In this document: one piece after another, positions 17,030-26,708 of the stretch
Numbering within the stretch: the first letter of the stretch is position 1
How the letters are laid out: the number at the start of each line of letters is the position of its first letter
Source of the DNA: Limnohabitans sp. Bal53
GTDB lineage: Bacteria > Pseudomonadota > Gammaproteobacteria > Burkholderiales > Burkholderiaceae_C
Assembly (NCBI RefSeq): GCF_003063355.1
Contig: NZ_NESH01000001.1
Span: forward strand, 186,001 to 250,000
DNA length: 64,000 nt
Reading direction: 5' to 3'
The notes under the pieces: generated by a model
Databases searched by the model: none
Seen by the model: only the letters and a program-made list of their open reading frames with translations
Told to the model about the DNA's origin: nothing
Program-made: the position numbers and the translations under genes

Positions 17030-18188
17030 CCTGACCTGGATTTTGCTGGGCCTGCCCACGGCGTTTGCTTTGGGCTGGATCGCATCTCGTCTGGACTTGC
17101 GCCAGATGCGCATCGCCAACCGGCAGGCCCCCCGCGCCTATTTCAAAGGGCTCAACCACCTGCTCAACGAGCAGCAAGACCAGGCCATTGATGCCTTCAT
17201 TGAGGCGGTGCAAAACGATCCCGATACCTCTGAACTGCACTTTGCACTGGGCAATTTGTTTCGCCGCCGGGGTGAATACGACAGGGCGGTTCGGGTGCAC
17301 GAGCACCTGCTCTCACGCGCCGACATCAGCCAAGCCGATCGGCAAAGAGCTCAGCACGGGCTGGCGCTTGATTATTTGAAAGCCGGCTTGCTGGACCGCG
17401 CAGAAGAAGCGCTGCGCAAGCTCGAGGGTACTTCTTACGCAGGCCAAGCCCGGCTGGCCCGCATGGCCATTTACGAACGCTCACGCGAATGGCCCGAGGC
17501 TGCTGCAGTGGCCCGTCTGCTCGAAAAATCCGGTGAGGCTGACTTTGGCGTTCGCTTGGCGCATTACCAATGTGAGCAAGCCCGTGAAGCGGTGCAAAAG
17601 GGTGACAGCGCCAAAGCGCTGGAAATACTGGCTCAAACCCTGCAAGAGCACCCCCGAGCAGCCAGGCCACGTCTGTTGATCGGGCAATTGCAGTTGAGCC
17701 AAGGCCAGGCATCCGCCGCCTACGACAGCTTGTCCATTTTGTTTGAGCACAACGACATGACCGCCCCCTTGGCCGCCGCCAGCTTTGCACAAGCAGCCCT
17801 GGCCAGCGACAAGGCCGCCAGCGCCAGCACTTTGCTGCAAGCCCATTACCAGCGCCAACCCTGCATCGATGTGCTGGACGCAATCACGATCCTCGAAACA
17901 CAGAACCCGCCAGGGTCGACCCAGGGCGAAGCCGCGACTTTGCAGCGCTATCTCGACCATTTGCAAAACCACCCATCTATGCTGGCGGCCACCCGATGGC
18001 TCAATGGCGCACAAAACGAAGTCGGCGAGTTACCGGCGTCCGTTAAAAAAACGCTTGAAAACGCCACCAAACCTTTGGCCCGCTACCGCTGCGCTGCTTG
18101 CGGTTTTGAAGCCAAAGAGCACTTCTGGCATTGCCCAGGCTGCCAGTCTTGGGACAGCTACCCGCCCAGACGCGTGGAAGAACTCTAG
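17019..18188 (+). CDS. lapB: LPS assembly protein LapB (TPR protein)
   Basis: 389 aa. An N-terminal membrane anchor (ILLGLPTAFALGWIASRLD, residues 6-24) is followed by an array of TPR motifs (AYFKGLNHLLNEQQDQAIDAFIEA, ELHFALGNLFRRRGEYDRAVRVHEHLL and further). The C-terminus has a rubredoxin-like zinc ribbon with two CxxC pairs (YRCAACGF and WHCPGCQSWDS). LapB delivers LpxC to FtsH in E. coli. The usual downstream LPS gene is absent; a CoA-transferase follows instead. Confidence 0.95.
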   Translation: MELDLTWILLGLPTAFALGWIASRLDLRQMRIANRQAPRAYFKGLNHLLNEQQDQAIDAFIEAVQNDPDTSELHFALGNLFRRRGEYDRAVRVHEHLLSRADISQADRQRAQHGLALDYLKAGLLDRAEEALRKLEGTSYAGQARLARMAIYERSREWPEAAAVARLLEKSGEADFGVRLAHYQCEQAREAVQKGDSAKALEILAQTLQEHPRAARPRLLIGQLQLSQGQASAAYDSLSILFEHNDMTAPLAAASFAQAALASDKAASASTLLQAHYQRQPCIDVLDAITILETQNPPGSTQGEAATLQRYLDHLQNHPSMLAATRWLNGAQNEVGELPASVKKTLENATKPLARYRCAACGFEAKEHFWHCPGCQSWDSYPPRRVEEL

Positions 18189-18248
18189 ACCCGAGTCACC
18201 CACTTACCTTCTGATTTTTTGACACCGCTTTCATCCATAAGAGCAGCC

Positions 18249-19118
18249 ATGTCCTCCAGCAAACCCCTGCGCGGTGTGCGCATCCTCAGTCTTGCTTTGA
18301 ACCTGCCTGGCCCCGCTGCACTGATGCGTCTGGTGCAAATGGGTGCCCGGTGCACCAAGATCAACCCGCCTGCAGGCGACCCGATGCAGCACTACACGCC
18401 CGATGGCTACGCCCTGCTGCACAAAGGCGTGGGGCACAAAACGCTGGACCTCAAATCTGCGCAGGGCCAGAGCACCTTGCACAAGCTGCTGCCACAAACC
18501 GATGTGCTCCTGACCTCGTTTCGCCCCTCGGCCCTGAATAAGCTGGGGCTGGGCTGGAAAGCGCTGCACAAGCAATACCCCGCGCTCAGTCTCATTGAAG
18601 TGGTAGGTGCCCCCGGACCGCTGGCCGAAATTCCTGGCCATGATCTGACTTACCAAGCCGAAGTCGGACTGGTCAACGGCATGGACCTGCCGCCCAGCCT
18701 GTTTGCCGATATGGGCGGCGCACTCATGGCCACCGAGGCCACGCTCAAAGCTGTACTGTCGCTCAAAACCACAGGCCAAGGCTCGCGCCACGAAGTGGCC
18801 TTGTCAGAAGCTGCGGCCTGGCTGGCCCTGCCTCGCCAACTGCGCATGACCACACCCGACGGCGCTGTGGGCGGCGCTCACGCTGGTTACCGGGTGTACG
18901 CCTGCAAAAACGGGCGCGTGGCCGTGGCGGCGCTGGAGCCACACTTTGCGCTCAGCCTGTGCAAGGCCGCAGGCATGCCGCTGGCGCACCCGGTCAAAGA
19001 CCTGTTCAAGTCCGAGACACAACAGGCCATCGCCGCATTTTTCGCCAGCAAGTCACGCCTGCAACTGGACAAACTGGCCACAGCCCAAGACATCCCGCTG
19101 CTGACCTTGCCCGCCTGA
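18249..19118 (+). CDS. Short CaiB/BaiF (family III) CoA-transferase
   Basis: 289 aa from the ATG at 18249, with AAGAG upstream; a TTG at 18219 is less likely. The N-terminus LRGVRILSLALNLPGPAALMRLVQMGARCTKINPP is the family III start. The catalytic Asp is probably the one in PPSLFADMGGALMA. Typical members have about 380-420 residues and form interlaced dimers; this one lacks the C-terminal part. GHDLTYQAEVGLVNGMD resembles alpha-methylacyl-CoA racemase-type members. Substrate unknown. No beta-oxidation gene is directly beside it, although an enoyl-CoA hydratase lies 2 kb away. Confidence 0.8.
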   Translation: MSSSKPLRGVRILSLALNLPGPAALMRLVQMGARCTKINPPAGDPMQHYTPDGYALLHKGVGHKTLDLKSAQGQSTLHKLLPQTDVLLTSFRPSALNKLGLGWKALHKQYPALSLIEVVGAPGPLAEIPGHDLTYQAEVGLVNGMDLPPSLFADMGGALMATEATLKAVLSLKTTGQGSRHEVALSEAAAWLALPRQLRMTTPDGAVGGAHAGYRVYACKNGRVAVAALEPHFALSLCKAAGMPLAHPVKDLFKSETQQAIAAFFASKSRLQLDKLATAQDIPLLTLPA

Positions 19119-19153
19119 GCCTTCGGCCAGGGCGCACCCTGCGCCCTCCTGGC

Positions 19154-20737
19154 TCAAAGACCGCTCTTTCCCATGGCCTGCAAAGCATGCCGCGCCAGAC
19201 CCGAGCCTGCCTCGGAGTACATGTTGAAAGAAGGCACCCCCAGCGCCTCAAGCTCATGCACCTCTTCGGCAAACTTGGCAATCGCCACCACATGGCTGCC
19301 CAAACCCGCATTGCGGATTTGCTGCGCCGCATACACATTGCTGTGGTGGCTGGGCATGGCCAACACGATCAACTCCTTGCTGTTGGCCGCCTTGATGCTG
19401 TTCCAAAAATCGGTGTCGGTCGCATCGCCCACCTTCACATTACGCCCTGCGGACCGCTCAGCGTCGGCTTTTTCAGCGTTGTGCTCAATGCCCAAAATTC
19501 GGTCGGGCCACAGCGGCATCAACTCGTCATAGACCCCGGTGCCCACCCGCCCCATACCGATCACCAGCACCTGGGCATCGCCGGTGTCCAGCATCTGGTC
19601 TTGGGCATGCAAAGTGCCACGCTGAAAACGGTCCCAAAACAATTTGAAGCGCTGGTATGCATTTTCTGAGCGCAGGCTAAAAGGCGAGGCAAAAGCAAAG
19701 CTCACACTCACCGCCATGGCCACCACAATCAACCAATCCACCGGCAACCAGCCCTGAGTCACGCCCAAAGCCGCCACGATCAGGCCAAACTCCGAAAAAT
19801 TGGCCAAGCTCAGCGATGTGAACAAAGACGTGCGCGAACGCAATCCAAAGCGCACCACGATGGCGTAATACAAAAACGTCTTGACCGGCAACAACAGGCA
19901 AAACACCACAGCGGTCAGCAGCATAGGCACGTCGGGCAAGCCCTGCATGCCCACCGACAGAAAAAAGCCCACCAGCATCAACTCCTTGAAGCTGAACAGC
20001 GACTTGGCCAACTCCGACGCCTTAGGGTGGTTGGCGATCACTACACCCAAAATCAGCGCCCCCAAATCACCCTTGAGGCCCACCGCTGCAAAGAACTCGT
20101 AGCCTGCGCCCAATGCAAAAAACAAACCGCTGAGGACCAGCAACTCGCCATGCCCCGCCGAGTCCAGTAACTTGTAGATGAACTTGCGCACCAGAGGCAA
20201 CAACAACAAAAACACCAGCAGCGCCCACACCGTGGGGTACTTGCCCTCGCTCACGGCCAAAAAAACCACCGCGAACACGTCCTGCATCACCAAAATACCA
20301 ATGGCCACCTTGCCATAAAAGGTCGACATGTCCCCTTTGTCCTCGAGCACCTTGACGGCAAACACCGTGCTCGAAAACGACAAGGCAAAGCCCAACACGA
20401 GCATGGCCATGAAAGAAATGTCGAACAAAGGCAACGGGAATATTTGCTGCCCTAGCCAAATGACCACCGTGAAAAACACAGTGGACACCAAAATATGGGC
20501 CACCGACGTGCCCCAGATCTCGGTTTTGGCCAGCCCCTTCAGGTCCAGCTTCAGACCGATGGTGAAAAGCAGCAGCGTCACCCCCAAGTCGGCCACTTGC
20601 TGCAAACCGCTGGGCGGCTCAAAACCCGCCAAGTTGTACGCAAAGCCCGCCACCAGAAAACCCACCATGGGCGGCAAGCCCAAGCGGCTGAGCAACAAGC
20701 CAAACAAAAATGCAAACCCCACCAAAGTGACAAGCAT
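19154..20737 (-). CDS. CPA2 monovalent cation:proton antiporter with RCK (TrkA-N) domain
   Basis: 527 aa. About 12 membrane helices in residues 1-385 (Na/H exchanger fold), including LPPMVGFLVAGFAYNLAG, the conserved LEDKGDMSTFYGKVAIGILVMQDVFAVV and GAGYEFFAAVGLKGDLGALILGVV. The C-terminus, about 405-520, is a TrkA-N NAD-binding domain with VLVIGMGRVGTGVYDEL. This is the KefB/KefC/YbaL layout; YbaL-like is closest by the short C-terminus. It exports K+ or Na+ in exchange for protons. A single-gene unit, convergent with the CoA-transferase, with a good promoter upstream. Confidence 0.88.
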   Translation of the reverse strand: MLVTLVGFAFLFGLLLSRLGLPPMVGFLVAGFAYNLAGFEPPSGLQQVADLGVTLLLFTIGLKLDLKGLAKTEIWGTSVAHILVSTVFFTVVIWLGQQIFPLPLFDISFMAMLVLGFALSFSSTVFAVKVLEDKGDMSTFYGKVAIGILVMQDVFAVVFLAVSEGKYPTVWALLVFLLLLPLVRKFIYKLLDSAGHGELLVLSGLFFALGAGYEFFAAVGLKGDLGALILGVVIANHPKASELAKSLFSFKELMLVGFFLSVGMQGLPDVPMLLTAVVFCLLLPVKTFLYYAIVVRFGLRSRTSLFTSLSLANFSEFGLIVAALGVTQGWLPVDWLIVVAMAVSVSFAFASPFSLRSENAYQRFKLFWDRFQRGTLHAQDQMLDTGDAQVLVIGMGRVGTGVYDELMPLWPDRILGIEHNAEKADAERSAGRNVKVGDATDTDFWNSIKAANSKELIVLAMPSHHSNVYAAQQIRNAGLGSHVVAIAKFAEEVHELEALGVPSFNMYSEAGSGLARHALQAMGKSGL

Positions 20738-20780
20738 GACAAAAGCCCTTTGATTTAATTTAATTAGTTAATTTTTATCC

Positions 20781-20809
20781 ATCATATCGATTGACTTTAT
20801 ATTCATCAA
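20781..20809 (-). promoter_or_regulatory. Promoter of the CPA2 antiporter gene
   Basis: On the minus strand: TTGATG (20809-20804), 17-bp spacer, TATGAT (20786-20781). Five of six and four of six consensus matches with ideal spacing, in an AT-rich island of about 80 bp unlike its GC-rich surroundings. It lies 44 bp upstream of the ATG. Confidence 0.6.
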
Positions 20810-21123
20810 ATTCACTTATCCTTTTTCTTGCCGGTGCTTGCAAAAGGCCATGGAAGTGAAGCGCGCTGAGCCAGAGCTTGCGTCAACAAGCGCTCCACCA
20901 GACCTTCTGCGCATGAATCAACGCAACTGCCTCACTTGGTTTGAAAGTGCACCTTGGCCGCAATGGGCCTGTGGACCATCCCGGCCACCCAAGCCAAAAC
21001 CGCGACAGCAAAACCTCCGAAGGATCAGTCAGGGGCAGAAATATTCAGCCAAGGCCAACGGTCAAACCCGAGACTCAGTCCACCGCAGGCAACCGCTATA
21101 TTGCAAAAAAAGGAGACCCCCCC
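20810..21123. other. Intergenic region before the enoyl-CoA hydratase gene
   Basis: About 310 bp with no gene I can support. A 99-codon open frame from 20838 has low-complexity, Arg/Pro-rich composition and no ribosome site. The end carries the AAGGAG ribosome site (21111-21116) of the next gene. Confidence 0.4.
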
Positions 21124-21957
21124 ATGAACTGCTTTAGCCTGACCTATGAGGGCCATGTGGCCCACTTGGTGATGAACCGCCCCGAGGCGATGAACACCAT
21201 GCACCCCACTTTTTGGCGCGAACTGCACGAGGTGCTGACCGACATCCACAAGGCGGGCACAGCACGGGCGCTGGTGATCTCTAGCACGGGCAAACACTTC
21301 AGCGCGGGCATGGACCTGCAAACCTTTGGCAGCGCTATTCAAATGGACGACACCAGCGCCGAAGGCCGCTCAGCCGTGTACGACCTGCTGACCGACATGC
21401 AGCACACCTTCACCCTGCTCGAAGAACTGCGCATCCCGGTGATCGCGGCCATCCACGGCGGCTGCATTGGCGGCGCGGTGGACATGGTGACCGCCTGCTG
21501 CATGCGCTACGCCTCGGCAGATGCGTTCTTCTGCATTCAAGAAATCAACATCGGCATGGTGGCCGACGTGGGCACCTTGCAACGCCTGCCCAAGCTGCTG
21601 CCCATGGCGCTCGTCAAAGAACTGGCCTACACGGGCAGGCGCCTCAACGCCGACAAAGCGCTGGCCCACGGCCTGGTCAACGACGTGCTGCCCACCCACG
21701 AAGCCACCGTGGCCGCCGCCTTGCAAGCGGCCAAAGAGATCGCCAGCAAACCGCCCGTGGCCATCTGGGGCACCAAGCAAGTGCTGCACTACGCCCGTGA
21801 CCACAGCACCGAAGACAGCCTGCGCCACATGGGCTGGCTGCAAGGTGCAATTTGGAGCAACGCCAATGTGCGCGAGGCCATCAGTGCCATGCAACAAAAA
21901 CGCCAGCCCAATTTCGCGCCGCTGCCGGCGCTCAAGGGGTTTCGCGAGTTTGGCTGA
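21124..21957 (+). CDS. Enoyl-CoA hydratase/isomerase family protein
   Basis: 277 aa from the ATG at 21124, with AAGGAG 7 nt upstream; upstream extension is non-coding. Crotonase fold: KHFSAGMDLQTF as oxyanion segment 1, AAIHGGCIGGAVDMVTACCMRYAS as segment 2, FCIQEINIGMVADVGTLQRLPKL as the catalytic loop. The Asp in MVADVG matches the position of the isomerase acid of dienoyl-CoA isomerases (ECH1 type), so delta3,5-delta2,4-dienoyl-CoA isomerase activity is possible. It would act in fatty acid beta-oxidation. Monocistronic in appearance. Confidence 0.87.
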   Translation: MNCFSLTYEGHVAHLVMNRPEAMNTMHPTFWRELHEVLTDIHKAGTARALVISSTGKHFSAGMDLQTFGSAIQMDDTSAEGRSAVYDLLTDMQHTFTLLEELRIPVIAAIHGGCIGGAVDMVTACCMRYASADAFFCIQEINIGMVADVGTLQRLPKLLPMALVKELAYTGRRLNADKALAHGLVNDVLPTHEATVAAALQAAKEIASKPPVAIWGTKQVLHYARDHSTEDSLRHMGWLQGAIWSNANVREAISAMQQKRQPNFAPLPALKGFREFG

Positions 21958-22182
21958 AGCTCTGGCCCTCTTGTTGCCAACCCCACCAAAATTTCCCAAT
22001 CCGCCGATGATCTCCAGGGTGTTTGAACAACACCCGAAGACCTCTTAGACTGGATCGGATGGCTTTATGTGACCAACAAGTAGCTGGTCAATCCATTCGT
22101 TGCAGAAGGTTATGTTTGGCCTTTTTTGATGTGCGGCATCTTCTTGCAATTTGACCTTTTTCACAAAATTCAGGACACCCAT

Positions 22183-22211
22183 AAAAAAAACGGCCCCGAA
22201 GGGCCGTTTTT
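22183..22211 (-). terminator. Rho-independent terminator of acnB
   Basis: ACGGCCC-CGAA-GGGCCGT stem, followed on the minus strand by eight T. It ends 20 bp beyond the acnB stop and so closes the mdh-acnB unit. Confidence 0.85.
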
Positions 22212-22231
22212 CATGAGGTCAGCGCCGCAGC

Positions 22232-24823
22232 TCAGACCGTCGCGTTTTTCGCGTTGTCCACGTACTCTTCAATCTGGTTGAAGTTCAGGTACTTGTAGAT
22301 CGCGGCGCCGTCTTTGTTCACGATGCCCATGGCTTCGTGGTACTCGGCCACCGTGGGGATGTGGCCCAGCTTGGACGCAATCGCCGCCAACTCTGCTGAG
22401 GCCAAGAACACGTTCGTGTTCTTACCCAAGCGGTTGGGGAAGTTGCGCGTCGAGGTGGACACCACGGTGGCGCCTTCGCGCACTTGGGCTTGGTTGCCCA
22501 TGCACAACGAGCAGCCGGGCATTTCGGTGCGGGCACCTGCAGCGCCGAAGTTGGCGTAGTGGCCTTCTTTGATCAGCTCGCTCTCGTCCATCTTGGTCGG
22601 TGGGGCGACCCACAACTTGACGGGGATGTCGCGGCTGCCGCCCAGCAGCTTGGCTGCGGCGCGGAAGTGACCGATGTTGGTCATGCACGAACCGATGAAA
22701 GCTTCGTCGATCTTGGTGCCGGCCACGTCGGACAAGAACTTGGCGTCGTCCGGGTCGTTGGGGCAGCACAGGATCGGCTCTTTGATCTCGTTCATGTCGA
22801 TCTCAATGACATGCGCGTATTCGGCATCTTTGTCGGCCTCGAGCAGGTTGGGCGCGTCGAGCCAGGCCTGGACCTTCTCGATGCGGCGCTGCAGCGTGCG
22901 CTTGTCTTCGTAGCCGTTGGCGATCATGTTTTGCATGAGCACGATATTGGACTTCAGATACTCCTCGACCGGCTCCTTGTTGAGCTTGATCGTGCAACCG
23001 GCGGCTGAACGCTCGGCGGAGGCGTCAGACAGTTCAAACGCTTGCTCGACCTTGAGGTTGGGCAGGCCTTCGATTTCCAGGATGCGACCCGAGAACTCGT
23101 TGATCTTGCCGGACTTGGCCACGGTCAAGAGGCCCTTCTTGATGGCGTACAAAGGAATCGCGTGCACCAAGTCGCGCAGGGTCACGCCGGGCTGCATCTC
23201 GCCTTTGAAGCGGACCAACACCGACTCGGGCATGTCCAGGGGCATGACGCCGGTGGCGGCACCGAAGGCCACCAAGCCTGAGCCGGCGGGGAAGCTGATA
23301 CCGATGGGGAAACGGGTGTGCGAGTCGCCGCCGGTACCGACGGTGTCGGGCAACAACAGGCGGTTGAGCCAGCTGTGGATCACACCGTCGCCGGGGCGCA
23401 AGGACACGCCGCCGCGGTTGCTGATGAAGGCAGGCAGTTCGCGGTGGGTCTTGACGTCCACGGCCTTGGGGTAAGCGGCTGTGTGGCAGAACGACTGCAT
23501 GACCATGTCGGCGCTGAAGCCCAAGCAGGCCAAGTCTTTCAACTCGTCGCGGGTCATCGGGCCGGTGGTGTCTTGTGAGCCCACGGTGGTCATCTTGGGT
23601 TCGCAGTAAGTGCCGGGACGCACGCCCTGGCCTTCTGGCAAACCAACCGCACGGCCGACCATTTTTTGCGCCAGGGTGAAACCTGCCTTGGTCGATGCCG
23701 GCACGCTGGGCAAGCGGAACACGGTAGACGCGGGCAAGCCCAAGAACTCACGCGCCTTGGCGGTGAGCGAGCGGCCAATGATCAGGTTGATGCGGCCGCC
23801 GGCGCGCACTTCGTCAAACAGCACATCGCTCTTGAGTTTGAACTCGGTCACGGTAGCGCCGTTTTTCACGATCTTGCCGTCGTAGGGCAGGATGTCGATG
23901 ACGTCGCCCATCTCCAACTGGGACACGTCGACTTCAATCGGCAATGCGCCAGAGTCTTCTTGGGTGTTGAAGAAGATGGGGGCGATCTTGCCACCCAAGG
24001 TCACGCCACCAAAACGCTTGTTGGGCACGAACGGAATGTCTTGGCCGGTGGCCCAGATCACGCTGTTGGTGGCCGATTTGCGGCTGGAGCCGGTGCCGAC
24101 CACGTCGCCCACGTAGGCCACCAAATGGCCTTTTTTCTTCAGGTCGTCGATGAACTGCATGGGGCCGCGTTTGCCGTCTTCTTCGGGCTTGAACTCCGCG
24201 CCGGGGCGGGTGTTCTTGAGCATGGCCAAGTAGTGCAGCGGGATGTCGGGGCGGCTCCAGGCGTCGGGCGCGGGCGACAGGTCGTCGGTATTGGTCTCGC
24301 CAGGCACCTTGAAGACGGTGACGGTGATTTTTTTCTCGACTTCGGGGCGGCTGGTGAACCACTCGGCCTCGGCCCAGCTTTGCATGACTTCTTTGGCCTT
24401 GGTGTTGCCGGCCTTGGCTTTTTCGGCGACGTCATTGAAGAAGTCGAACATCAACAAGGTTTTCTTGAGGCCTTCAGCAGCCACACCAGCGACTTCAGCG
24501 TTGTCGAGCAACTCGATCAAGGGGTGCACGTTGTACCCACCCACCATGGTGCCCAGCAACTCAGTGGCTTTGGACTTGGAGATCAGGGCCACTTGGACTT
24601 CGCCATGGGCCACAGCAGCCAAGAAGGAAGCCTTCACTTTGGCCGCATCGTCCACGCCCGGTGGCACGCGGTGGGTCAACAAGTCCATCAAGAAGGCGTC
24701 TTCGCCTGCAGGTGGGTTCTTGATCAGCTCGATCAGATCCGCCACTTGTTTGGCATCAAGAGGCAGGGGCGGGATGCCCAATGCAGCGCGTTCGGCTGCG
24801 TGTTCACGGTACGCTTTCAACAT
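22232..24823 (-). CDS. acnB: Aconitate hydratase B
   Basis: 863 aa, the AcnB length, with the AcnB-specific HEAT-like N-terminus ([22 protein letters not shown]). The swivel domain follows ([22 protein letters not shown]). The [4Fe-4S] cluster cysteines are seen in [14 protein letters not shown] and [10 protein letters not shown] near residues 710-775. It isomerises citrate to isocitrate via cis-aconitate. It is last in the minus-strand unit mdh-citE-like-unknown-acnB, with gaps of 20, -4 or shorter, and 24 bp. The AcnB family can also bind mRNA as apo-enzyme. Confidence 0.97.
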   Translation of the reverse strand: MLKAYREHAAERAALGIPPLPLDAKQVADLIELIKNPPAGEDAFLMDLLTHRVPPGVDDAAKVKASFLAAVAHGEVQVALISKSKATELLGTMVGGYNVHPLIELLDNAEVAGVAAEGLKKTLLMFDFFNDVAEKAKAGNTKAKEVMQSWAEAEWFTSRPEVEKKITVTVFKVPGETNTDDLSPAPDAWSRPDIPLHYLAMLKNTRPGAEFKPEEDGKRGPMQFIDDLKKKGHLVAYVGDVVGTGSSRKSATNSVIWATGQDIPFVPNKRFGGVTLGGKIAPIFFNTQEDSGALPIEVDVSQLEMGDVIDILPYDGKIVKNGATVTEFKLKSDVLFDEVRAGGRINLIIGRSLTAKAREFLGLPASTVFRLPSVPASTKAGFTLAQKMVGRAVGLPEGQGVRPGTYCEPKMTTVGSQDTTGPMTRDELKDLACLGFSADMVMQSFCHTAAYPKAVDVKTHRELPAFISNRGGVSLRPGDGVIHSWLNRLLLPDTVGTGGDSHTRFPIGISFPAGSGLVAFGAATGVMPLDMPESVLVRFKGEMQPGVTLRDLVHAIPLYAIKKGLLTVAKSGKINEFSGRILEIEGLPNLKVEQAFELSDASAERSAAGCTIKLNKEPVEEYLKSNIVLMQNMIANGYEDKRTLQRRIEKVQAWLDAPNLLEADKDAEYAHVIEIDMNEIKEPILCCPNDPDDAKFLSDVAGTKIDEAFIGSCMTNIGHFRAAAKLLGGSRDIPVKLWVAPPTKMDESELIKEGHYANFGAAGARTEMPGCSLCMGNQAQVREGATVVSTSTRNFPNRLGKNTNVFLASAELAAIASKLGHIPTVAEYHEAMGIVNKDGAAIYKYLNFNQIEEYVDNAKNATV

Positions 24824-24847
24824 GGTTTTTTCTCCGGTCAGTCAAAG

Positions 24848-25642
24848 TCAATCGTTGGATTTGCCCGTGCCGGTTTTGTCAAACAGGCTGGGCTGCGGGT
24901 TGGTTTTCATGTCCTGGCCATAGGCCACTTGTTCGGGGTGTGCGCAGTCGTCGGCCAAGCGTCGGCCTTTTTTCTGGTCCATCAGCATGGACTTGTTGGC
25001 CAGTTGCAGCCACACGGCACCGGCTTTCTTGTCTTCAAGGCGCAGGGCACCGGTGCTGGTGCGCACGGGGTACATGCGGTAACGAAAGCCTTTGCCCTGC
25101 ACATGAAAGTAACCGGGTGCCGCCGCATCGGCTTGGACACGAACGCTGGCCCCCATCTCGCAGGGCATGAGGCCTTGGTGGATTTGCTGGGCAATGGCCA
25201 GATCTTGTGTCATTGAATCTGAGTCGCTCAGGGCTACAGGTGCAACCGCAGCCGAAGTCGTCGCATCAGGCGTATCGCTGCGCTGGGGCGACAGCTCAGT
25301 CCAAGCGGGAAGTGGCTGCATGGGCGCAGAAGAATGGGCCACGCTGGGCTGAGGCGCAGACACGAAGCTGGGGCCGACCTTCTCAAGGGGCGCAGCAGCG
25401 GTCAGCGGTGTGTTCGTCTGCTCAGCGCCCTGATTCAAGACGGCCGCTACAGCGGCGGCCTGTGCAGCCGCCTCAGCAATGGCACGTGCCTGCAGGCGGG
25501 CCGTGAGGTCGGTCGCCGCACGTGCCTTGGCCTGCGCAGACGTTGGAGGGAGCTTGGCTTTGGCGCCGGAATGACCCTGGCTTTGCGCCCAGGCAGGCAG
25601 CAGCAGCACGGCACAAACCAACACCACAAGACGCTTGAGCAT
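24848..25642 (-). CDS. Exported protein of unknown function in the TCA operon
   Basis: 264 aa from the ATG at 25642; an upstream ATG at 25672 overlaps the CitE-like gene. A clear signal peptide (MLKRLVVLVCAVLLLPAWAQS) is cleaved near residue 20. A long Ala/Pro/Thr-rich low-complexity region covers residues about 22-140. The C-terminal about 110 residues look folded (MTQDLAIAQQIHQGLMPCEMGA, FHVQGKGFRYRMYPVRTSTGALRLEDKKAGAVWLQL), with two Cys that could form a disulphide. I know no function for it. It lies between the CitE-like gene and acnB, 24 bp before the latter, and is probably co-transcribed. Confidence 0.8.
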   Translation of the reverse strand: MLKRLVVLVCAVLLLPAWAQSQGHSGAKAKLPPTSAQAKARAATDLTARLQARAIAEAAAQAAAVAAVLNQGAEQTNTPLTAAAPLEKVGPSFVSAPQPSVAHSSAPMQPLPAWTELSPQRSDTPDATTSAAVAPVALSDSDSMTQDLAIAQQIHQGLMPCEMGASVRVQADAAAPGYFHVQGKGFRYRMYPVRTSTGALRLEDKKAGAVWLQLANKSMLMDQKKGRRLADDCAHPEQVAYGQDMKTNPQPSLFDKTGTGKSND

Positions 25643-25668
25643 GGACCACCCTTTGAAGACTGCGGCCA

Positions 25669-26688
25669 TCATGACAGGCTGCGCTGCGCGCTCTTGGGGG
25701 TCACACCCAACAAAGCCTGCATCGGGGCTGGTAAATGGCGACCGGTCTGGTGCGCTCGCTCGATCAGTTGCCAGAAAAAACGGTAACTGGCCCGGTCATG
25801 CAATTGACCAGCGTGGCTGATCGGTGCCCAGTCAACGGCTTGGGCGGCCAAAATGATCTGGCTGGCTTGTTCTATTTGCGCCTCACTGGGCGCCATGGCC
25901 TCCAGGATTGGGCGAATCTGGTCGGGGTGGATGCTCCACATGCGGGTGTAACCCAGCTCACGGGCGGCCTTTTGGGCTGCCGAGCGAATGGCGTCGGTGT
26001 TTTTGAATTCGGTGACCACGCAGTGGGAGGGCACTTTGCCGTGGGCGTGGCAGGCGCTCGCAATCTCGAGCTTGGCGCGCATCACCAAGGGGTGTGTGAA
26101 TTGCCCCTGAATGCCCATCCCCTCGGCGGGAATGGCACCGGCATGGGCCGACACAAAATCCATCAGGCCAAAACTGATCGACTGCACGCGAGGGTGGGCG
26201 GCGATGTCAAAGGCCTGGTGCACGGCAGCGGGCGACTCGATCAGCACATGCACCGGCAAATGGCCTGCGCCTGCCGTGATCAAGGCGGCTTGAACGCGGT
26301 CCACATCGGCCAGGCTCTCGACTTTGGGCACCATGATGTGCGTCAGCACGCGGCCAGCCCGGCCCGCAATGTGGCTCATGTCGGCTTCAAAACTGGGGTG
26401 GTCCACCGGGTGGACCCGCACCGCAATGCGCGCGTCGGCGCGAGCAGCTTTGGTGGCCAGTGCCAGCTCGGTCACCAGCGCCGCGTGTTCGACTTCGCCA
26501 CCGACTGGCGCACCGTCTTCACAATCCAGGGTGACATCAAAAACGCAAGTGCCAAATTCTTGTGTCATCTCGGCCTGCAGCTGCAGGCTCTTGCGCATCC
26601 GCGCCTCCACCCCGCTGTAATGATCACATACCGGCAGCTGAACGCTTCCGGCTTGTGCCCCCAGCAAGATGTGGCGCGGATGACTCAC
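25669..26688 (-). CDS. CitE-like CoA ester lyase (HpcH/HpaI aldolase family)
   Basis: 339 aa. The TIM-barrel HpcH/HpaI fold shows [13 protein letters not shown] (metal and substrate acid), [23 protein letters not shown] and [14 protein letters not shown], with a C-terminal region [17 protein letters not shown]. These match citrate lyase beta chain and malyl/citramalyl-CoA lyases. The alpha and gamma subunits of citrate lyase are absent here, so a stand-alone acyl-CoA lyase such as malyl-CoA or citramalyl-CoA lyase is more likely. It starts 20 bp after mdh and ends by overlapping or abutting the exported protein. The substrate is open. Confidence 0.88.
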   Translation of the reverse strand: MSHPRHILLGAQAGSVQLPVCDHYSGVEARMRKSLQLQAEMTQEFGTCVFDVTLDCEDGAPVGGEVEHAALVTELALATKAARADARIAVRVHPVDHPSFEADMSHIAGRAGRVLTHIMVPKVESLADVDRVQAALITAGAGHLPVHVLIESPAAVHQAFDIAAHPRVQSISFGLMDFVSAHAGAIPAEGMGIQGQFTHPLVMRAKLEIASACHAHGKVPSHCVVTEFKNTDAIRSAAQKAARELGYTRMWSIHPDQIRPILEAMAPSEAQIEQASQIILAAQAVDWAPISHAGQLHDRASYRFFWQLIERAHQTGRHLPAPMQALLGVTPKSAQRSLS

Positions 26689-26708
26689 TTTGACGACTCT
26701 GCCCTGAA

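Noticed and set aside
20838..21137. 99-codon open frame upstream of the enoyl-CoA hydratase
   Set aside because: Arg/Pro/Lys-rich, no ribosome site, overlaps the ribosome site and start of the real gene.
23666..25216. 516-codon open frame antisense to acnB
   Set aside because: Shadow frame across acnB and the next gene; no motif.
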